A DNA stretch of 64,000 nucleotides from Cellulomonas chitinilytica (GCF_016862675.1 NZ_BONK01000001.1:485495-549494), one strand, 5' to 3'; shown: positions 45,966-55,161, counted from the stretch's first letter. Numbers and translations: made by a program. The notes: generated by a model not told the origin, from the sequence alone.

Positions 45966-48002
45966 ATGCACCAGCCACACCTCCACGCCCCTACCCCACC
46001 CGCCCCGGCCGCCGCGCGAGTGCGCGCCCGGGTCGCAGCCGTCGCGGTCTCGGCCGCGCTCGCCCTCGTCGGCGCGGTCGCCGGCGCCGGGACCGCCGCC
46101 GCCGACGCGCCGTCGACGGGCACCGAGCACATCACCGGCACCTACGAGCGCCTCCAGGTCGACCCGCCCGTGGTCGCCCCCGCGGCGGCCGCCACACCCC
46201 CGACGCCCGTCGCGCCGACCGACGCCGACCACGACCTCGTGCGCCTCGCCGACGGCACGAGCGTGCAGGTCGAGGGCACCCCTGACCTGTTCGAGGACGT
46301 CGCCCCCGGCCAGAAGGTCACCGTCACCGGCACGGCCACCGCCGACGAGCCGGCCGTCCCCGAGGCGACCTCCACGTTCGAGGGCACCGCCGTGCGCGAG
46401 CTCACCGCGGCCCCGGACGCCGCCGCGGTCACCAGCCGGACCGTCGCCGTCGTCCTGCTCCAGCTCGGCCCCGCAGGACCCGCGCCGTGGAGCGTCGACG
46501 ACGCCCGCCGGAACTTCTTCACCGGTGACGACTCCGTCGCCGCCTTCTTCCGGGAGAGCTCGTTCTCCCAGCTCGAGCTCCGCGGCCGCGACCGTGCCGA
46601 CGGCGACGTCTACGGCTCGCTGCAGATCCCCGCCGACACCGCGTGCGGGAACGAGGCGCAGGCGGGCCAGGACGCGCTGCAGGCCGCGGGCCTCGACCTC
46701 AGCGCCTACGACCACGTCGCCTACGTGCTCGACTCCGCCGACCGAGGCTGCTGGTTCGGCGGGTGGGCGTACGTCGGCGGGCAGGTCTCGGTGAACCTGT
46801 ACGCCGGCGACTGGGGCACCCGGTCGGTCGCGAACCACGAGCTCGGCCACAACCTCGGGCTCAGCCACGCCCAGTCGCTCTACTGCACCGGCCCCGACGG
46901 GCAGGCGACGTCCGTCGAGGTGACCGGCGGGACGTGCAGCGTCTGGGAGTACGGAGACCCGTTCGACACGATGGGCAACAACTGGATCGGGTTCCAGTAC
47001 TCGGCGAGCTACAAGGCGCGGCTCGGGTGGGTCGCACCGTCGGGCATCACCACCGTGAGCGCGTCAGGCACCTACACGCTCGCCCCGTCCGAGGTGACGA
47101 CGGACCAGCCGCAGGTCCTGCGCATCCCGCTCCCGTCCGGCGAGTCCTACGACCTGGACGTCCGCCAGCCCTTCGGCCAGTTCTGGGACGCACAGGTGAA
47201 GGACTACCCGGCGCTGCTCGACGGCGTCGAGGTCCGCCGCGCGAACGAGTGGACCACGCAGCTCGTCGACACCACGCCCGACGGCAGCTTCTCCGACGCG
47301 GCGCTGCAGGTCGGCCGGACCTTCACCGACCCGGCCGCCGGTGTCTCGATCCGCACCGAGTCGGTCGGGCCCGAGGGTGCGGTCGTGCACGTCGACCTCG
47401 GGGTCGTCGAGCAGGAGCCCGTCCTGTACGGCACCTTCAACAGCGGAGCACCCGGCCCCATGACGAAGGTCCCCGGGACGGCGAGCACGTGGACGGCCGA
47501 CGAGACGTTCTCCGGTCCGTGGGGCCGGTTCCGCGTCACCGTCGACCCGTCCGGCACGACGTACGGCGACCTCCAGCCGGACGGCGTCCTCGACCAGGGC
47601 GCCCCCGACATCGTCGTGCCCGACGCCGGGACGTACACGATCACCGTCGACCTCGCGACGCTCGCCTACTCCGTCGTCAGCACCACCGGTGGAGGCGGCG
47701 GGTTCGCCAGCAGCTACCCGACGATGACGCTGCGCGGCACGAGCACCGAGTGGACCGTCGCACCGATGGAGCTCGTCGCCGACCACACCTGGCGGCACAC
47801 GATGGCGTTCGGCGCCCACCCCGTCGAGGAGTTCCTCTTCGACGTGGACGGCACCGGCGCGGTGACGTTCGGGGACACCGGCGTCGGTGACGGGACCGCG
47901 GAGCCCGGCGGGCCGAACATCCCCCTCACCCAGGGGCCGGCGATCTACGAGGTCACGTTCCACGACGACACGCTCACGTACTCGGTCAGCCGGGTCTGGT
48001 GA
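45966..48002 (+). CDS. Secreted M11 (gametolysin-like) zinc metalloprotease with tandem C-terminal beta modules
   Basis: 678 aa. A signal peptide (VAAVAVSAALALVGAVAGAG, about 22-41) precedes a beta-rich prodomain. The catalytic motif is His291-Glu-Leu-Gly-His295-Asn-Leu-Gly-Leu-Ser-His301, with FDTMGNN as the Met-turn. Two homologous about 85-residue modules follow near the C-terminus. Each ends in a TYTITVDLATLAYSVV- or IYEVTFHDDTLTYSVS-like strand, a pattern seen in SusE/X25-type carbohydrate-associated domains. It acts outside the cell. A cellulose-type operator in the region upstream suggests use together with polysaccharide breakdown. Confidence 0.87.
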   Translation: MHQPHLHAPTPPAPAAARVRARVAAVAVSAALALVGAVAGAGTAAADAPSTGTEHITGTYERLQVDPPVVAPAAAATPPTPVAPTDADHDLVRLADGTSVQVEGTPDLFEDVAPGQKVTVTGTATADEPAVPEATSTFEGTAVRELTAAPDAAAVTSRTVAVVLLQLGPAGPAPWSVDDARRNFFTGDDSVAAFFRESSFSQLELRGRDRADGDVYGSLQIPADTACGNEAQAGQDALQAAGLDLSAYDHVAYVLDSADRGCWFGGWAYVGGQVSVNLYAGDWGTRSVANHELGHNLGLSHAQSLYCTGPDGQATSVEVTGGTCSVWEYGDPFDTMGNNWIGFQYSASYKARLGWVAPSGITTVSASGTYTLAPSEVTTDQPQVLRIPLPSGESYDLDVRQPFGQFWDAQVKDYPALLDGVEVRRANEWTTQLVDTTPDGSFSDAALQVGRTFTDPAAGVSIRTESVGPEGAVVHVDLGVVEQEPVLYGTFNSGAPGPMTKVPGTASTWTADETFSGPWGRFRVTVDPSGTTYGDLQPDGVLDQGAPDIVVPDAGTYTITVDLATLAYSVVSTTGGGGGFASSYPTMTLRGTSTEWTVAPMELVADHTWRHTMAFGAHPVEEFLFDVDGTGAVTFGDTGVGDGTAEPGGPNIPLTQGPAIYEVTFHDDTLTYSVSRVW

Positions 48003-48059
48003 CGCGCACCTGGTGAACGGACGGGCCGCGGCGGCGGGTGCGACCCCCGCCGCGGTCCG

Positions 48060-48794
48060 TCATTCCCGACCCGGGTCGGGCGTCGGGTTCGTGTACAGGA
48101 TGTCGCGCGCCTGCTCCGCTGCGCGGGCGATGCTCTCCCCCACGAAGTCGACGAACCGCGCGATGCCCTCGAGGCGGTTGGCCGCCGGGGTCCCGGGCCC
48201 GAGGACGGCGACGCCCTGCCGGGCGGTCTGCGCGAGCAGCTGGTTCGAGCGGGCCGCCGCGATCATCGACTGGTACCAGACGTCGTCGTCGACGACGTAG
48301 CGCTCGCGACGGCTCACGTCGTCGCGCTCCCGGCGGGCGAGGCCCTGGACCTCGAGGTAGGCCATGGCCTTGGACACGGACGCCGGGCTCACGTCGAGCC
48401 GCTGGACGAGCTCCGACGCCGTGAGGCTGCCGGTGTCGGACGTGTAGAGGCAGGTCAGCACCCGGGCCATCATCTTGGGCACCCCGGACTGCATGAGGAG
48501 CGTCGTGAACGTCTCCTCGTACTCGCGCACGGCGGCCTCGTCACGTCCGCGGGCCGCCGGTGCCGTCGTCGTCCCGCGCGCCGCGGCCTGGGGGCGTCGG
48601 TGGGCACGGCGCTCGGTGGCGCGGTGCGCGAGGTCGGCGCGGTACCCGGTCGGGCCCCCGTTGCGCATCACCTCGCGCGTGATCGTCGACGTGGGCCGGT
48701 CGAGCCGTCGGGCGATCACGGCGTAGGCGAGGCCGTCGGCCAGGCCCAGCGCGATCTGCTGGCGTTCCTGCTGGGTGAGCCTGCCTCCTGGCAT
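48060..48794 (-). CDS. GbsR/MarR-type regulator with extra N-terminal HTH
   Basis: 244 aa. An N-terminal HTH similar to the IS30/HTH_38 type (LTQQERQQIALGLADGLAYAVIARRLDRPTSTITREV, partly quoted) is joined to a GbsR/MarR winged helix (LTASELVQRLDVSPASVSKAMAYLEVQGLARRERD, partly quoted). A perfect AAGGAG precedes the ATG. It is divergent from a DUF4097 gene and most likely represses it and itself. Repeated ATTGCAAC motifs in the shared region are candidate operators. Confidence 0.88.
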   Translation of the reverse strand: MPGGRLTQQERQQIALGLADGLAYAVIARRLDRPTSTITREVMRNGGPTGYRADLAHRATERRAHRRPQAAARGTTTAPAARGRDEAAVREYEETFTTLLMQSGVPKMMARVLTCLYTSDTGSLTASELVQRLDVSPASVSKAMAYLEVQGLARRERDDVSRRERYVVDDDVWYQSMIAAARSNQLLAQTARQGVAVLGPGTPAANRLEGIARFVDFVGESIARAAEQARDILYTNPTPDPGRE

Positions 48795-48847
48795 CGGTGT
48801 CTCCTTCGCGCTCCGTGTGGGCTCGACCGTAGCGTTCGCCTCTTGTC

Positions 48848-48979
48848 ATTGCAACGGCACAGATTCGTCTCGTTGCGTTAGGTTCATCTCCATTGCAACA
48901 ATTTCTCTACTCTGACCTGCGTTGATACGACGTCGTTGCGAAATCACTGTTGCTCACTCCTTGAACGCAACGTAGCGTT
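48848..48979. promoter_or_regulatory. Operator-like repeats between regulator and DUF4097 gene
   Basis: ATTGCAAC at 48848-48855 and 48892-48899 (44 bp apart, about four helix turns) and the inverted repeat AACGC-N6-GCGTT at 48964-48979. The region is much richer in A/T than the rest of the window. Confidence 0.5.
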
Positions 48980-49018
48980 TCCAACATCAGAAACCCACGA
49001 GCACAGGAGTTGAGCACG

Positions 49019-49681
49019 ATGTCGATCTTCGCCACCAGCACCCCGATCTCCGTCCTCCTCGACGTCCCCGGCGGGCGCGTCCAGCTCATCGCCGCCGACC
49101 GCACCGACACCGTCGTGGAGGTCCTTGCGGCGGACGCCACCAAGGGCCGCGACGTCAAGGCCGCCGAGCAGACGACGGTCGCCTACGCCGACGGCGTCCT
49201 GCGCATCGAGACCCCCGTGCGCCACCAGGTCCTCGGCGCCTCGGGATCGGTCGAGGTCACCGTCCAGCTGCCCGCCGGCTCCCGCGTCGACGCCAAGGCC
49301 GCGAGCGCCGAGGTCCGCGGCGTCGGCCGGCTCGGCGACGTCACGTTCGAGGGCTCGTACGGCTCGGTCAAGCTCGACGAGGCCGCCGCCGTCCACATCA
49401 CCACCCACGCCGGTGACGTCACCGTCGGGCGCCTCCAGGGCTCGGCCGAGATCAGCACCGGCAAGGGCGACATCCGCATCGCGGAGGCCCTGGGCGGCAC
49501 CCTCGTCCTGTCCACCCAGGCGGGCGACGTGTCGGTCGCCGCCGCCACCGGGGTGTCCGCCTCGCTCGACGCCGGCACCAGCCTCGGCCGGATCGAGAAC
49601 GCGCTCACGAACACCGGGACCGTCGACCTGACGATCCGCGCGACGACGGCCCTCGGCGACATCTCCGCCCGCAGCCTCTGA
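49019..49681 (+). CDS. DUF4097-family beta-strand repeat protein
   Basis: 220 aa built of repeated short beta strands (YGSVKLDEAAAVHITTHAGDV, GSAEISTGKGDIRIAEALGG), the right-handed parallel beta-helix pattern of DUF4097/DUF4098 proteins. No membrane segment. The function is unknown; related genes often accompany ABC transporters, none of which is next to this one. The ATG has AGGAG nine bases upstream; a TTG nine bases earlier is too close to it. It ends at a strong hairpin. Confidence 0.86.
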   Translation: MSIFATSTPISVLLDVPGGRVQLIAADRTDTVVEVLAADATKGRDVKAAEQTTVAYADGVLRIETPVRHQVLGASGSVEVTVQLPAGSRVDAKAASAEVRGVGRLGDVTFEGSYGSVKLDEAAAVHITTHAGDVTVGRLQGSAEISTGKGDIRIAEALGGTLVLSTQAGDVSVAAATGVSASLDAGTSLGRIENALTNTGTVDLTIRATTALGDISARSL

Positions 49682-49692
49682 GCACCCGGGCA

Positions 49693-49729
49693 GACGAAGG
49701 ACCGCCGCACTCCGCGGCGGTCCTTCGTC
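49693..49729. terminator. Strong hairpin terminator
   Basis: A 16-bp perfect stem GACGAAGGACCGCCGC and complement with loop ACTCC, then CGTTGCTCT. It shares the base GACGAAGG with the hairpins at 3178 and 6056. Confidence 0.88.
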
Positions 49730-49790
49730 GTTGCTCTGTACTGCCGCGAAGGTGCGTCGCGGGCTCCGGACGTGCGACGTCGACCCGCAC

Positions 49791-50645
49791 TCAGTCCAGG
49801 GGCGCATCCGGGCCGAGACTGTCGATCCCCTCCCGGAGCTGACCGAGCCACTCCTCGCCGAGTCGCCGCCCGTCGGGCAGGCGGTCGTCCCGGTCCCAGC
49901 GCCAGGCCGCGACCATCCCCAGCCCGAGGAGCCGGCAGTCGCGCAGCAGAGCGAGGTCGACGCCCGGGTAGCGCTCGGCGACCTCGTCGGGAGCATGGGC
50001 GAGGTCGAACTCGACCGGTCCCCGGCAGCAGGTCTCCAGGTCGACGAACAGCAGCCCGTCCTTCGTCGAGAGCACGTTCCCCGGATACGGCTCGCCGTGC
50101 AGCACCTGCTGGGCGACGCTGCGCTCCTCGATCCTCCGGGCCAGGTTCCGCAGCGTCGTCCCGAGGAAGTCGCGGTCGGCGTCGTCGAGCTCGGGAGTGC
50201 GGTCGCGGCTCGCCACGAGCCGCAGCGCCTGCCCGACCCTCTCGGTGAAGTGCGGTGTCGGCACGTCGACCTGGCGCATCCCGGCGTGCAGACGGACGAG
50301 GGCGTCGGCGTAGTCGGCCGCCTCGACGTCGTCGGGGTGGTGCGGTGCGTAGTACGTCCAGAGCGTGACCGCGAAGCTGTCGCGCTCGTAGACCCGTGCC
50401 TCCACCCGCGGGTCGGGTGCAGCGACCGGGCTGCCGGTCCGGACGAGCTGGCGCGCGACGTCGAGCTCGAGCTGGCCGACGTGGTCCTCGACCGGCGCCA
50501 CCCGCGCCATGACGTCGCACGGCAGGAGTCGCAGCGCGACCTTGTTCGACTCGTGCAGCACCACCGCCTCGTCGACCGGCAGCCCGAGCGACGACGCGAT
50601 CCCGCATGCCGCCACCGTCATGCGCTCGACCCGTGACGACGCCAC
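49791..50645 (-). CDS. Phosphotransferase (APH)-fold protein
   Basis: 284 aa. The kinase-like motif is VLHGEPYPGNVL with a following LFVDLETCCRGPVEFDLAH. The usual HGDxHxxN catalytic loop is changed to HGExYxxN; DLET takes the place of the metal-binding D. It could phosphorylate a small alcohol or aminoglycoside-like compound; target unknown. I start at the GTG at 50645 with GGGGAG upstream; an ATG at 50621 is an alternative. Confidence 0.78.
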   Translation of the reverse strand: MASSRVERMTVAACGIASSLGLPVDEAVVLHESNKVALRLLPCDVMARVAPVEDHVGQLELDVARQLVRTGSPVAAPDPRVEARVYERDSFAVTLWTYYAPHHPDDVEAADYADALVRLHAGMRQVDVPTPHFTERVGQALRLVASRDRTPELDDADRDFLGTTLRNLARRIEERSVAQQVLHGEPYPGNVLSTKDGLLFVDLETCCRGPVEFDLAHAPDEVAERYPGVDLALLRDCRLLGLGMVAAWRWDRDDRLPDGRRLGEEWLGQLREGIDSLGPDAPLD

Positions 50646-50725
50646 GCGCACTCCCCTCGCCCGCACCGACGAAGCCGTCGACCCGGGCACCGTAACCCCG
50701 GCTTCGCAGCGACGTCGTGCGCTGC

Positions 50726-50800
50726 ATGATCGCCGGCCCCGTCCTGCTTGCCCTGGCCGCCGTCGGCGCGACGACCGTCGTCGGCTGGATCGTCTCGTGA
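50726..50800 (+). CDS. Possible 24-aa membrane microprotein
   Basis: ATG to TGA encodes MIAGPVLLALAAVGATTVVG then WIVS, a single hydrophobic helix. It sits alone between two minus-strand genes. There is no clear ribosome-binding site, so this may be chance. Confidence 0.25.
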   Translation: MIAGPVLLALAAVGATTVVGWIVS

Positions 50801-50817
50801 CGGTCGACCCCGCCCGT

Positions 50818-51303
50818 CTAGCGCCTGACGCGGCCCATCCAGCGCGGCACTCGCGTCCGATAGTCGTCGTACCGAGCGCCGAACCGCGCGTGCAGGTAAC
50901 GCTCCTCCGGGAGGATCGCGCCCCAGAGGATCAGCGCCGCTGCAGCCGGGAACAGCGCGAGCCCCCAGAACGTCGGCACCAGCAAGGCCACCCCGAGGTA
51001 GAGAGCAAGCAGCCCGACGTACAGCGGGTTGCGCGAGAGCCGGTACGGCCCCTCCTCGATCATCGCCCGCGTCTCCTGGCCCGGCAGGAGCCCGGTCTCG
51101 TGCCGGGCGAACAACCACAACGACCAGCCGTTCCACACGACGAACGCGACGACCAGCGCCCAGCCGAGCGGGATGCGCCATGCACCGAGGTCGACCGGGT
51201 CACCCCATGCCAGGGTGGCGAGCCAGCCGAAGAGCAGCGGCGCGCCGACTGCGACCGGCGGCCAGAGCCGGAACGAGACCGCCCCCTCAGGTCCGTGCGC
51301 CAT
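50818..51303 (-). CDS. Isoprenylcysteine carboxyl methyltransferase-like membrane protein
   Basis: 161 aa with four helices and the ICMT/PEMT-type motif GPYRLSRNPLYVGLLALYLG, then LPEERYLHARFGARYDDYRTRVPRW (partly quoted). This is the small bacterial membrane methyltransferase family; substrate unknown. The start codons at 51303 or 51312 both overlap the end of the upstream gene by 17-26 bp, so the two are probably translated together. Confidence 0.85.
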   Translation of the reverse strand: MAHGPEGAVSFRLWPPVAVGAPLLFGWLATLAWGDPVDLGAWRIPLGWALVVAFVVWNGWSLWLFARHETGLLPGQETRAMIEEGPYRLSRNPLYVGLLALYLGVALLVPTFWGLALFPAAAALILWGAILPEERYLHARFGARYDDYRTRVPRWMGRVRR

Positions 51304-51679
51304 GGACCTCATTGTCGCCACGCGCCCGTTGCTGGGCCTGCGCCGCCCGCACCTTCTCGAGGTGTCGAGCCTGACGCACGACGAGCAGGTCGTCGATCGC
51401 GGTCAGCACCTCGTCCCAGGCGGCGCCCGCGTCGGTCGCACCGGCCGTCGTCCTGGGGTAGCGCCTGGTCGCAGCGATCGCCGCGTCGTACAGCTCACGC
51501 TCGCCCGGATGCCCCGCATCGCGCTGCCGGGTGAGCACGCCGAGCAGCCACGGGGTGTTGCGCTGCCACTCCGGGTTCCCCAGGGAACGCACCCTCAGGT
51601 AGCCGAGCTGGTCCCACCACCGACGCGAGTGCCACTTGCGCGAGTTCGCGGGCGGCAGTCCGGCCGGGGGCGGCTTCAT
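51287..51679 (-). CDS. Hypothetical protein with N-terminal WW-like motif
   Basis: 130 aa. The segment SRKWHSRRWWDQLGYLRVRS is strongly basic and aromatic; the rest is mostly helical (TAIDDLLVVRQARHLEKVRAAQ). It is not assigned to a family. It overlaps the methyltransferase-like gene downstream and lies 26 bp from the SNF2 stop. AGGA lies seven bases before the ATG at 51679. Confidence 0.6.
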   Translation of the reverse strand: MKPPPAGLPPANSRKWHSRRWWDQLGYLRVRSLGNPEWQRNTPWLLGVLTRQRDAGHPGERELYDAAIAATRRYPRTTAGATDAGAAWDEVLTAIDDLLVVRQARHLEKVRAAQAQQRARGDNEVHGART

Positions 51680-51705
51680 GGCAGGCATCCTGCCGGATCA
51701 CCGCG

Positions 51706-53859
51706 TCAGCCCACGCCCTCCGCGGCGAGCGCGTCGACCAGCAGCCCGACCAGGGCTTCGAGCTGGACATCCGTGGACGACGCACCCTCCTCGACCTCCG
51801 CCCCGTCCAACGCCCGGGCGGCGAGCGCGGACTTGCTGTCGATGAGCTCGGCGATCTTGGCGTCGATGGTCTGCGCGGCGATGATCCGCCAGGCCGTGAC
51901 CGGCTGGTCCTGGCCGATGCGGTGGATCCGGTCGATGGCCTGGGTCTGCTCGGCGTCGGTCCACGACAGCTCCGCGAGCACCAGGTTGGAGGCGACCTGC
52001 AGGTTCAGCCCGACGCCGGCGGCCATGAGCGAGCACACGACGATCTGCACCTCGGGGTCGTCGACGAACGCGGCGACGTTCTTGTTGCGCGTCCTCGTCG
52101 TCTGCTCACCGCGGATCGAGGCGTACTTGATGCCGCGGTCGGCGAAGCTCTGCTCGGCCTGGTCCATCACGTCGACGTGCCGGGCGAAGAAGACGACCTT
52201 GCCGACGTTGCGGGCGAGCTGCGCGGCGTAGTCGGCGGCCAGCCCGGCCTTCGCCTGGCCGATCCGGCGGACCATCGTGAAGACGTTCTCGCCGCCGGCC
52301 TTGTCGCTGGAGTCCTTGAGCTCGCCGGCGGCGACGCGACGCGCGAGGTCGAGGTCGATGCCGTCGGGCGTCATGCCCAACGCCGTCACGGCGGACCGGT
52401 AGCGCTCGACGAGCCGTTCCGCGAGGGCCGCCTCGGCGGCGCGGATCGAGCGGCCGACCGCGCCGTCGAGCTCGACGGGCAGGTCCGCGACCCGGCGGGC
52501 GGGGATGTCGGCGGCGACGTCCACCTTCCGACGGCGCACGATGCCCATGTCGATCACGCTGGTCCGCGCGGCCGCGTAGAACCCCGGGTCGGCCGGGGTG
52601 AGCCCCGTGTCCTCCAGCGCGGTGACCAGCTTGCCGAGCGGTTTGGTGTCGTCGATCCAGCCGAGGAACTGCCAGATCGCCCGGAAGTCCTCGATGTCGT
52701 TGATGAGCGGGGTCCCGGTGAGCGCCATCATCAGGGGCCGGGCGGTGCGCTCGCGGATCCGCTCCGACAGCGCGAGGACGTGCTGGGATCGCTGCGAGGA
52801 CTTGTTCTTGATGAAGTGCGCCTCGTCGACGACCATCCCCCGGAACCCGAGGTCGCCGAGCCAGCCGACGTGCCGATCGAGGAGCTCGTAGTTCACGATC
52901 ACGACGTCCGCGAACGCGTCGACCTGAGCGCCGTCGCCGTGCACGACCGTGGACCGGCGCAGCGGCGTCCACATCCCGACCTCGTGCGCCCAGTTCGTCT
53001 TCACCACGTTGGGGACCACGACGAGCAGCGGGTACGCGTCGGCGGCCTGCGCGGCGAGCAGCGCCTGGGCGGTCTTGCCGAGCCCGGGCTCGTCGGCGAG
53101 CAGGAAGGTGCGGTGACCGCGGGCCGTCGCCGTGACGACCTGCGCCTGGTGCGGCATCAGCTCCCGGCCGAGCGGGAGCGGCACGTGCCGGGGCTCGGGG
53201 AGCGTCATGCACGCCGGCTGGCCGGTGGCGGCGCGCTCGAAGGACTGGAACAGCGGGTCGAGCAGCTCCCAGCCCGCCAGCCGACGGGCCTTCGCCGCAG
53301 CCCGCTCGGCTGCCGCCTCGAAGTCCGGGGCCAGGAACGGGTTCGCCAGCTGGCGCGCACGCACCGACTGCGGCACCACCCGCGGCGCGGCCGTCACGAC
53401 CGGCACGACCTGCACCTCCGGCTCGGGTTCAGGCTCCTCCGGCGGCTCGAGACCACCGGCGCGCATCAGGGACGCCTTGTAGTCGCGCGCCGCGTCCGAG
53501 ACCCGGGCGTCCTCGGCGAGCAGCTGGAGCAGGGACGTGTCGCGGGCAGCGATCTTGGCCAGCAGCGTCGCCACCCCGTCGAGTCGCTTGAGCTGCTCGG
53601 TCCGCTTCGACGAGGTGAGGCTGCCGTCGGCCATCACCCGGGCCCGCTCCTCGCGGACCAGCAGCGCCACGACCTGGAACTTCGTGCGCAGCGCGGGACG
53701 GGTCGGCGGCCGCTGCACGATGCGGTCGACCTCGCGCGCGACCTCGGCGAGCACCGGGATGATCCCCTGCTCGGCGGGACGCTGGGCGGGGCGGCGCTGG
53801 GTGCCGGTGCCGGGACTGGTGCGCGCGCGACCGGACCCGCGTTGGCCTGGTCGTGCCAC
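51706..53859 (-). CDS. SNF2-family helicase (second copy in window)
   Basis: 717 aa. Helical N-terminal region (to about 195), then a SNF2 ATPase: MPHQAQVVTATARGHRTFLL, ADEPGLGKTAQ, VVDEAHFIKNKSS, MALTGTPLIN, then a C-terminal lobe with AAGVGLNLQVASNLVLAE and IDRIHRIGQDQPV. The strand is the same as the two small genes downstream. The GTG start has GAGAAGGAGGAG before it. Role not known; it may act in DNA repair or phage defence as related stand-alone SNF2 proteins do. Confidence 0.9.
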   Translation of the reverse strand: MARPGQRGSGRARTSPGTGTQRRPAQRPAEQGIIPVLAEVAREVDRIVQRPPTRPALRTKFQVVALLVREERARVMADGSLTSSKRTEQLKRLDGVATLLAKIAARDTSLLQLLAEDARVSDAARDYKASLMRAGGLEPPEEPEPEPEVQVVPVVTAAPRVVPQSVRARQLANPFLAPDFEAAAERAAAKARRLAGWELLDPLFQSFERAATGQPACMTLPEPRHVPLPLGRELMPHQAQVVTATARGHRTFLLADEPGLGKTAQALLAAQAADAYPLLVVVPNVVKTNWAHEVGMWTPLRRSTVVHGDGAQVDAFADVVIVNYELLDRHVGWLGDLGFRGMVVDEAHFIKNKSSQRSQHVLALSERIRERTARPLMMALTGTPLINDIEDFRAIWQFLGWIDDTKPLGKLVTALEDTGLTPADPGFYAAARTSVIDMGIVRRRKVDVAADIPARRVADLPVELDGAVGRSIRAAEAALAERLVERYRSAVTALGMTPDGIDLDLARRVAAGELKDSSDKAGGENVFTMVRRIGQAKAGLAADYAAQLARNVGKVVFFARHVDVMDQAEQSFADRGIKYASIRGEQTTRTRNKNVAAFVDDPEVQIVVCSLMAAGVGLNLQVASNLVLAELSWTDAEQTQAIDRIHRIGQDQPVTAWRIIAAQTIDAKIAELIDSKSALAARALDGAEVEEGASSTDVQLEALVGLLVDALAAEGVG

Positions 53860-54291
53860 ATCTCCTCCTTCTCACCACCTGCGTCGCGATCACGACGAGG
53901 CCTGTCGCACAGCGGACACCTGCCCGGGACCGGGCGGCCGTCGGCCTGCGATGGTGACGGGCGTCATCCATCCGTCCGTGTCGTGGGCCGCAGCTCGCTC
54001 GCCTTCGGTGCAGGCCCATCCAGGACGACACACTAACTGCGGCCACCCCAGGATGACCCTGTGGCGACGCGTCGGAGTCCCGGAACTGCGCGATCCGGGA
54101 GCGAGACGGACGCTCGCCAGTCCGATCCTGCACGACCCACAGTGCGGTGACCTACGCGAAACGCCAGAGCGGAGTGTGATCTGCACGGCGCCACGGCCCC
54201 GAGCCAGTCGCCCGGCCATCCATCGATGGCGAGGACTCGCCGCAACGCCCAAGCCGACACGGGCCGGCACAATAGCCGCCACACTGGCCCG
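53860..54291. other. Intergenic, no gene recognised
   Basis: 432 bp between the divergent SNF2 gene and the 214-aa gene. Frames across it look like noise. Confidence 0.4.
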
Positions 54292-54936
54292 ATGGAGCTC
54301 GGGGCAGGACGCGCTCGGGTGTGGTCCTGGGCCGCCTCGGACGCCGAGGCAGACGCACGCCGACGCGAGGCGGACGAACTGGTCGGCGAACGGATCCGGT
54401 CGGTTCGCTACTTCTCGCTCGACTACCGCCGCTCGGAGATGCCTCCCGAACTGATCGACGCCGGCCCTCGCACTGTCGTCGACGCGTCGGAGTGGACCGA
54501 CCCCACATGGCTCTGCGACGGGTTCGACACGACGGACTACGGGTTCGAGATCGCCACCGACTCAGGCGCCGTGTTCTCGCTCACCTGGGACCCTCCGGGC
54601 CACCAGGAGGGCATCGGACTACAGCCGGTCCCCATGCTGGGGAGCGGCGTTCGTGGCGACGCGGACGTGGCGATCTGGGAGGTCGACGGACGATCTCCGA
54701 GCTGGACATCGATGGTCGGTACGACAGTCACCGGCATCGAGCTGCACTACGAGCCGTGGGCCGAAGGAACAGGCGCTCCGCTGTGGTGCCCTCGCATCAC
54801 GATCCACGGCGGCGCTGCTCGTGTCGAAGTCATCATGGGCGACCGCGCCGACGGTCGGCTGGTGCCTTCCGCGGACAACATCGCAGTGCTCCATCCCGGT
54901 ACGCCGCTGCCCGCGTGGTGCACGCCTGGTCCCTGA
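54292..54936 (+). CDS. Hypothetical protein, 214 aa
   Basis: The protein is soluble, without signal or membrane segments, and rich in Asp, Trp and Pro (YGFEIATDSGAVFSLTWDPP). It looks like a single alpha/beta domain; no family is recognised. CACACT six bases before the ATG resembles a leaderless -10 box. The upstream in-frame start at 54226 adds only an Arg-rich extension. It lies just outside the left end of the tRNA-Arg element. Confidence 0.6.
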   Translation: MELGAGRARVWSWAASDAEADARRREADELVGERIRSVRYFSLDYRRSEMPPELIDAGPRTVVDASEWTDPTWLCDGFDTTDYGFEIATDSGAVFSLTWDPPGHQEGIGLQPVPMLGSGVRGDADVAIWEVDGRSPSWTSMVGTTVTGIELHYEPWAEGTGAPLWCPRITIHGGAARVEVIMGDRADGRLVPSADNIAVLHPGTPLPAWCTPGP

Positions 54937-55099
54937 CGCGCGCGGCCGTTGGCACGTGGTCGTACCAACGAGTCCTGAGCAGCCGCTCGAACACCTTCGA
55001 GCGGGCCGTCATATCAGTGCCACAGCACCACGACTCCCGACACCGCCCGCACGGGCCGACGCGCGAAGCGCAACGGACTCAGCACCCGCGCGACGGCAC
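54937..55099. other. Intergenic, nothing seen
   Basis: Short stretch between the 214-aa gene and the left attachment repeat; no gene, hairpin or clear promoter seen. Confidence 0.4.
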
Positions 55100-55161
55100 T
55101 GACCTGCACCAACACACTGTGCGCCTGGGCAGATTCGAACTGCCGACACCCGCTTTAGGAG
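55100..55161. repeat. Left attachment repeat (attL) with tRNA-Arg 3' fragment
   Basis: 62 bp identical, with one mismatch, to 61322-61383. Positions 55120-55161 are the T-arm, acceptor and anticodon-side part of tRNA-Arg(CCT), left behind by integration. Confidence 0.9.

Noticed and set aside
45275..45978. Minus-strand frames over the leader region
   Set aside because: They run through the reductase gene and the hairpins and have shadow-like composition.
54033..54284. Small minus-strand open frame
   Set aside because: No ribosome-binding site, no domain-like pattern, unusual composition.
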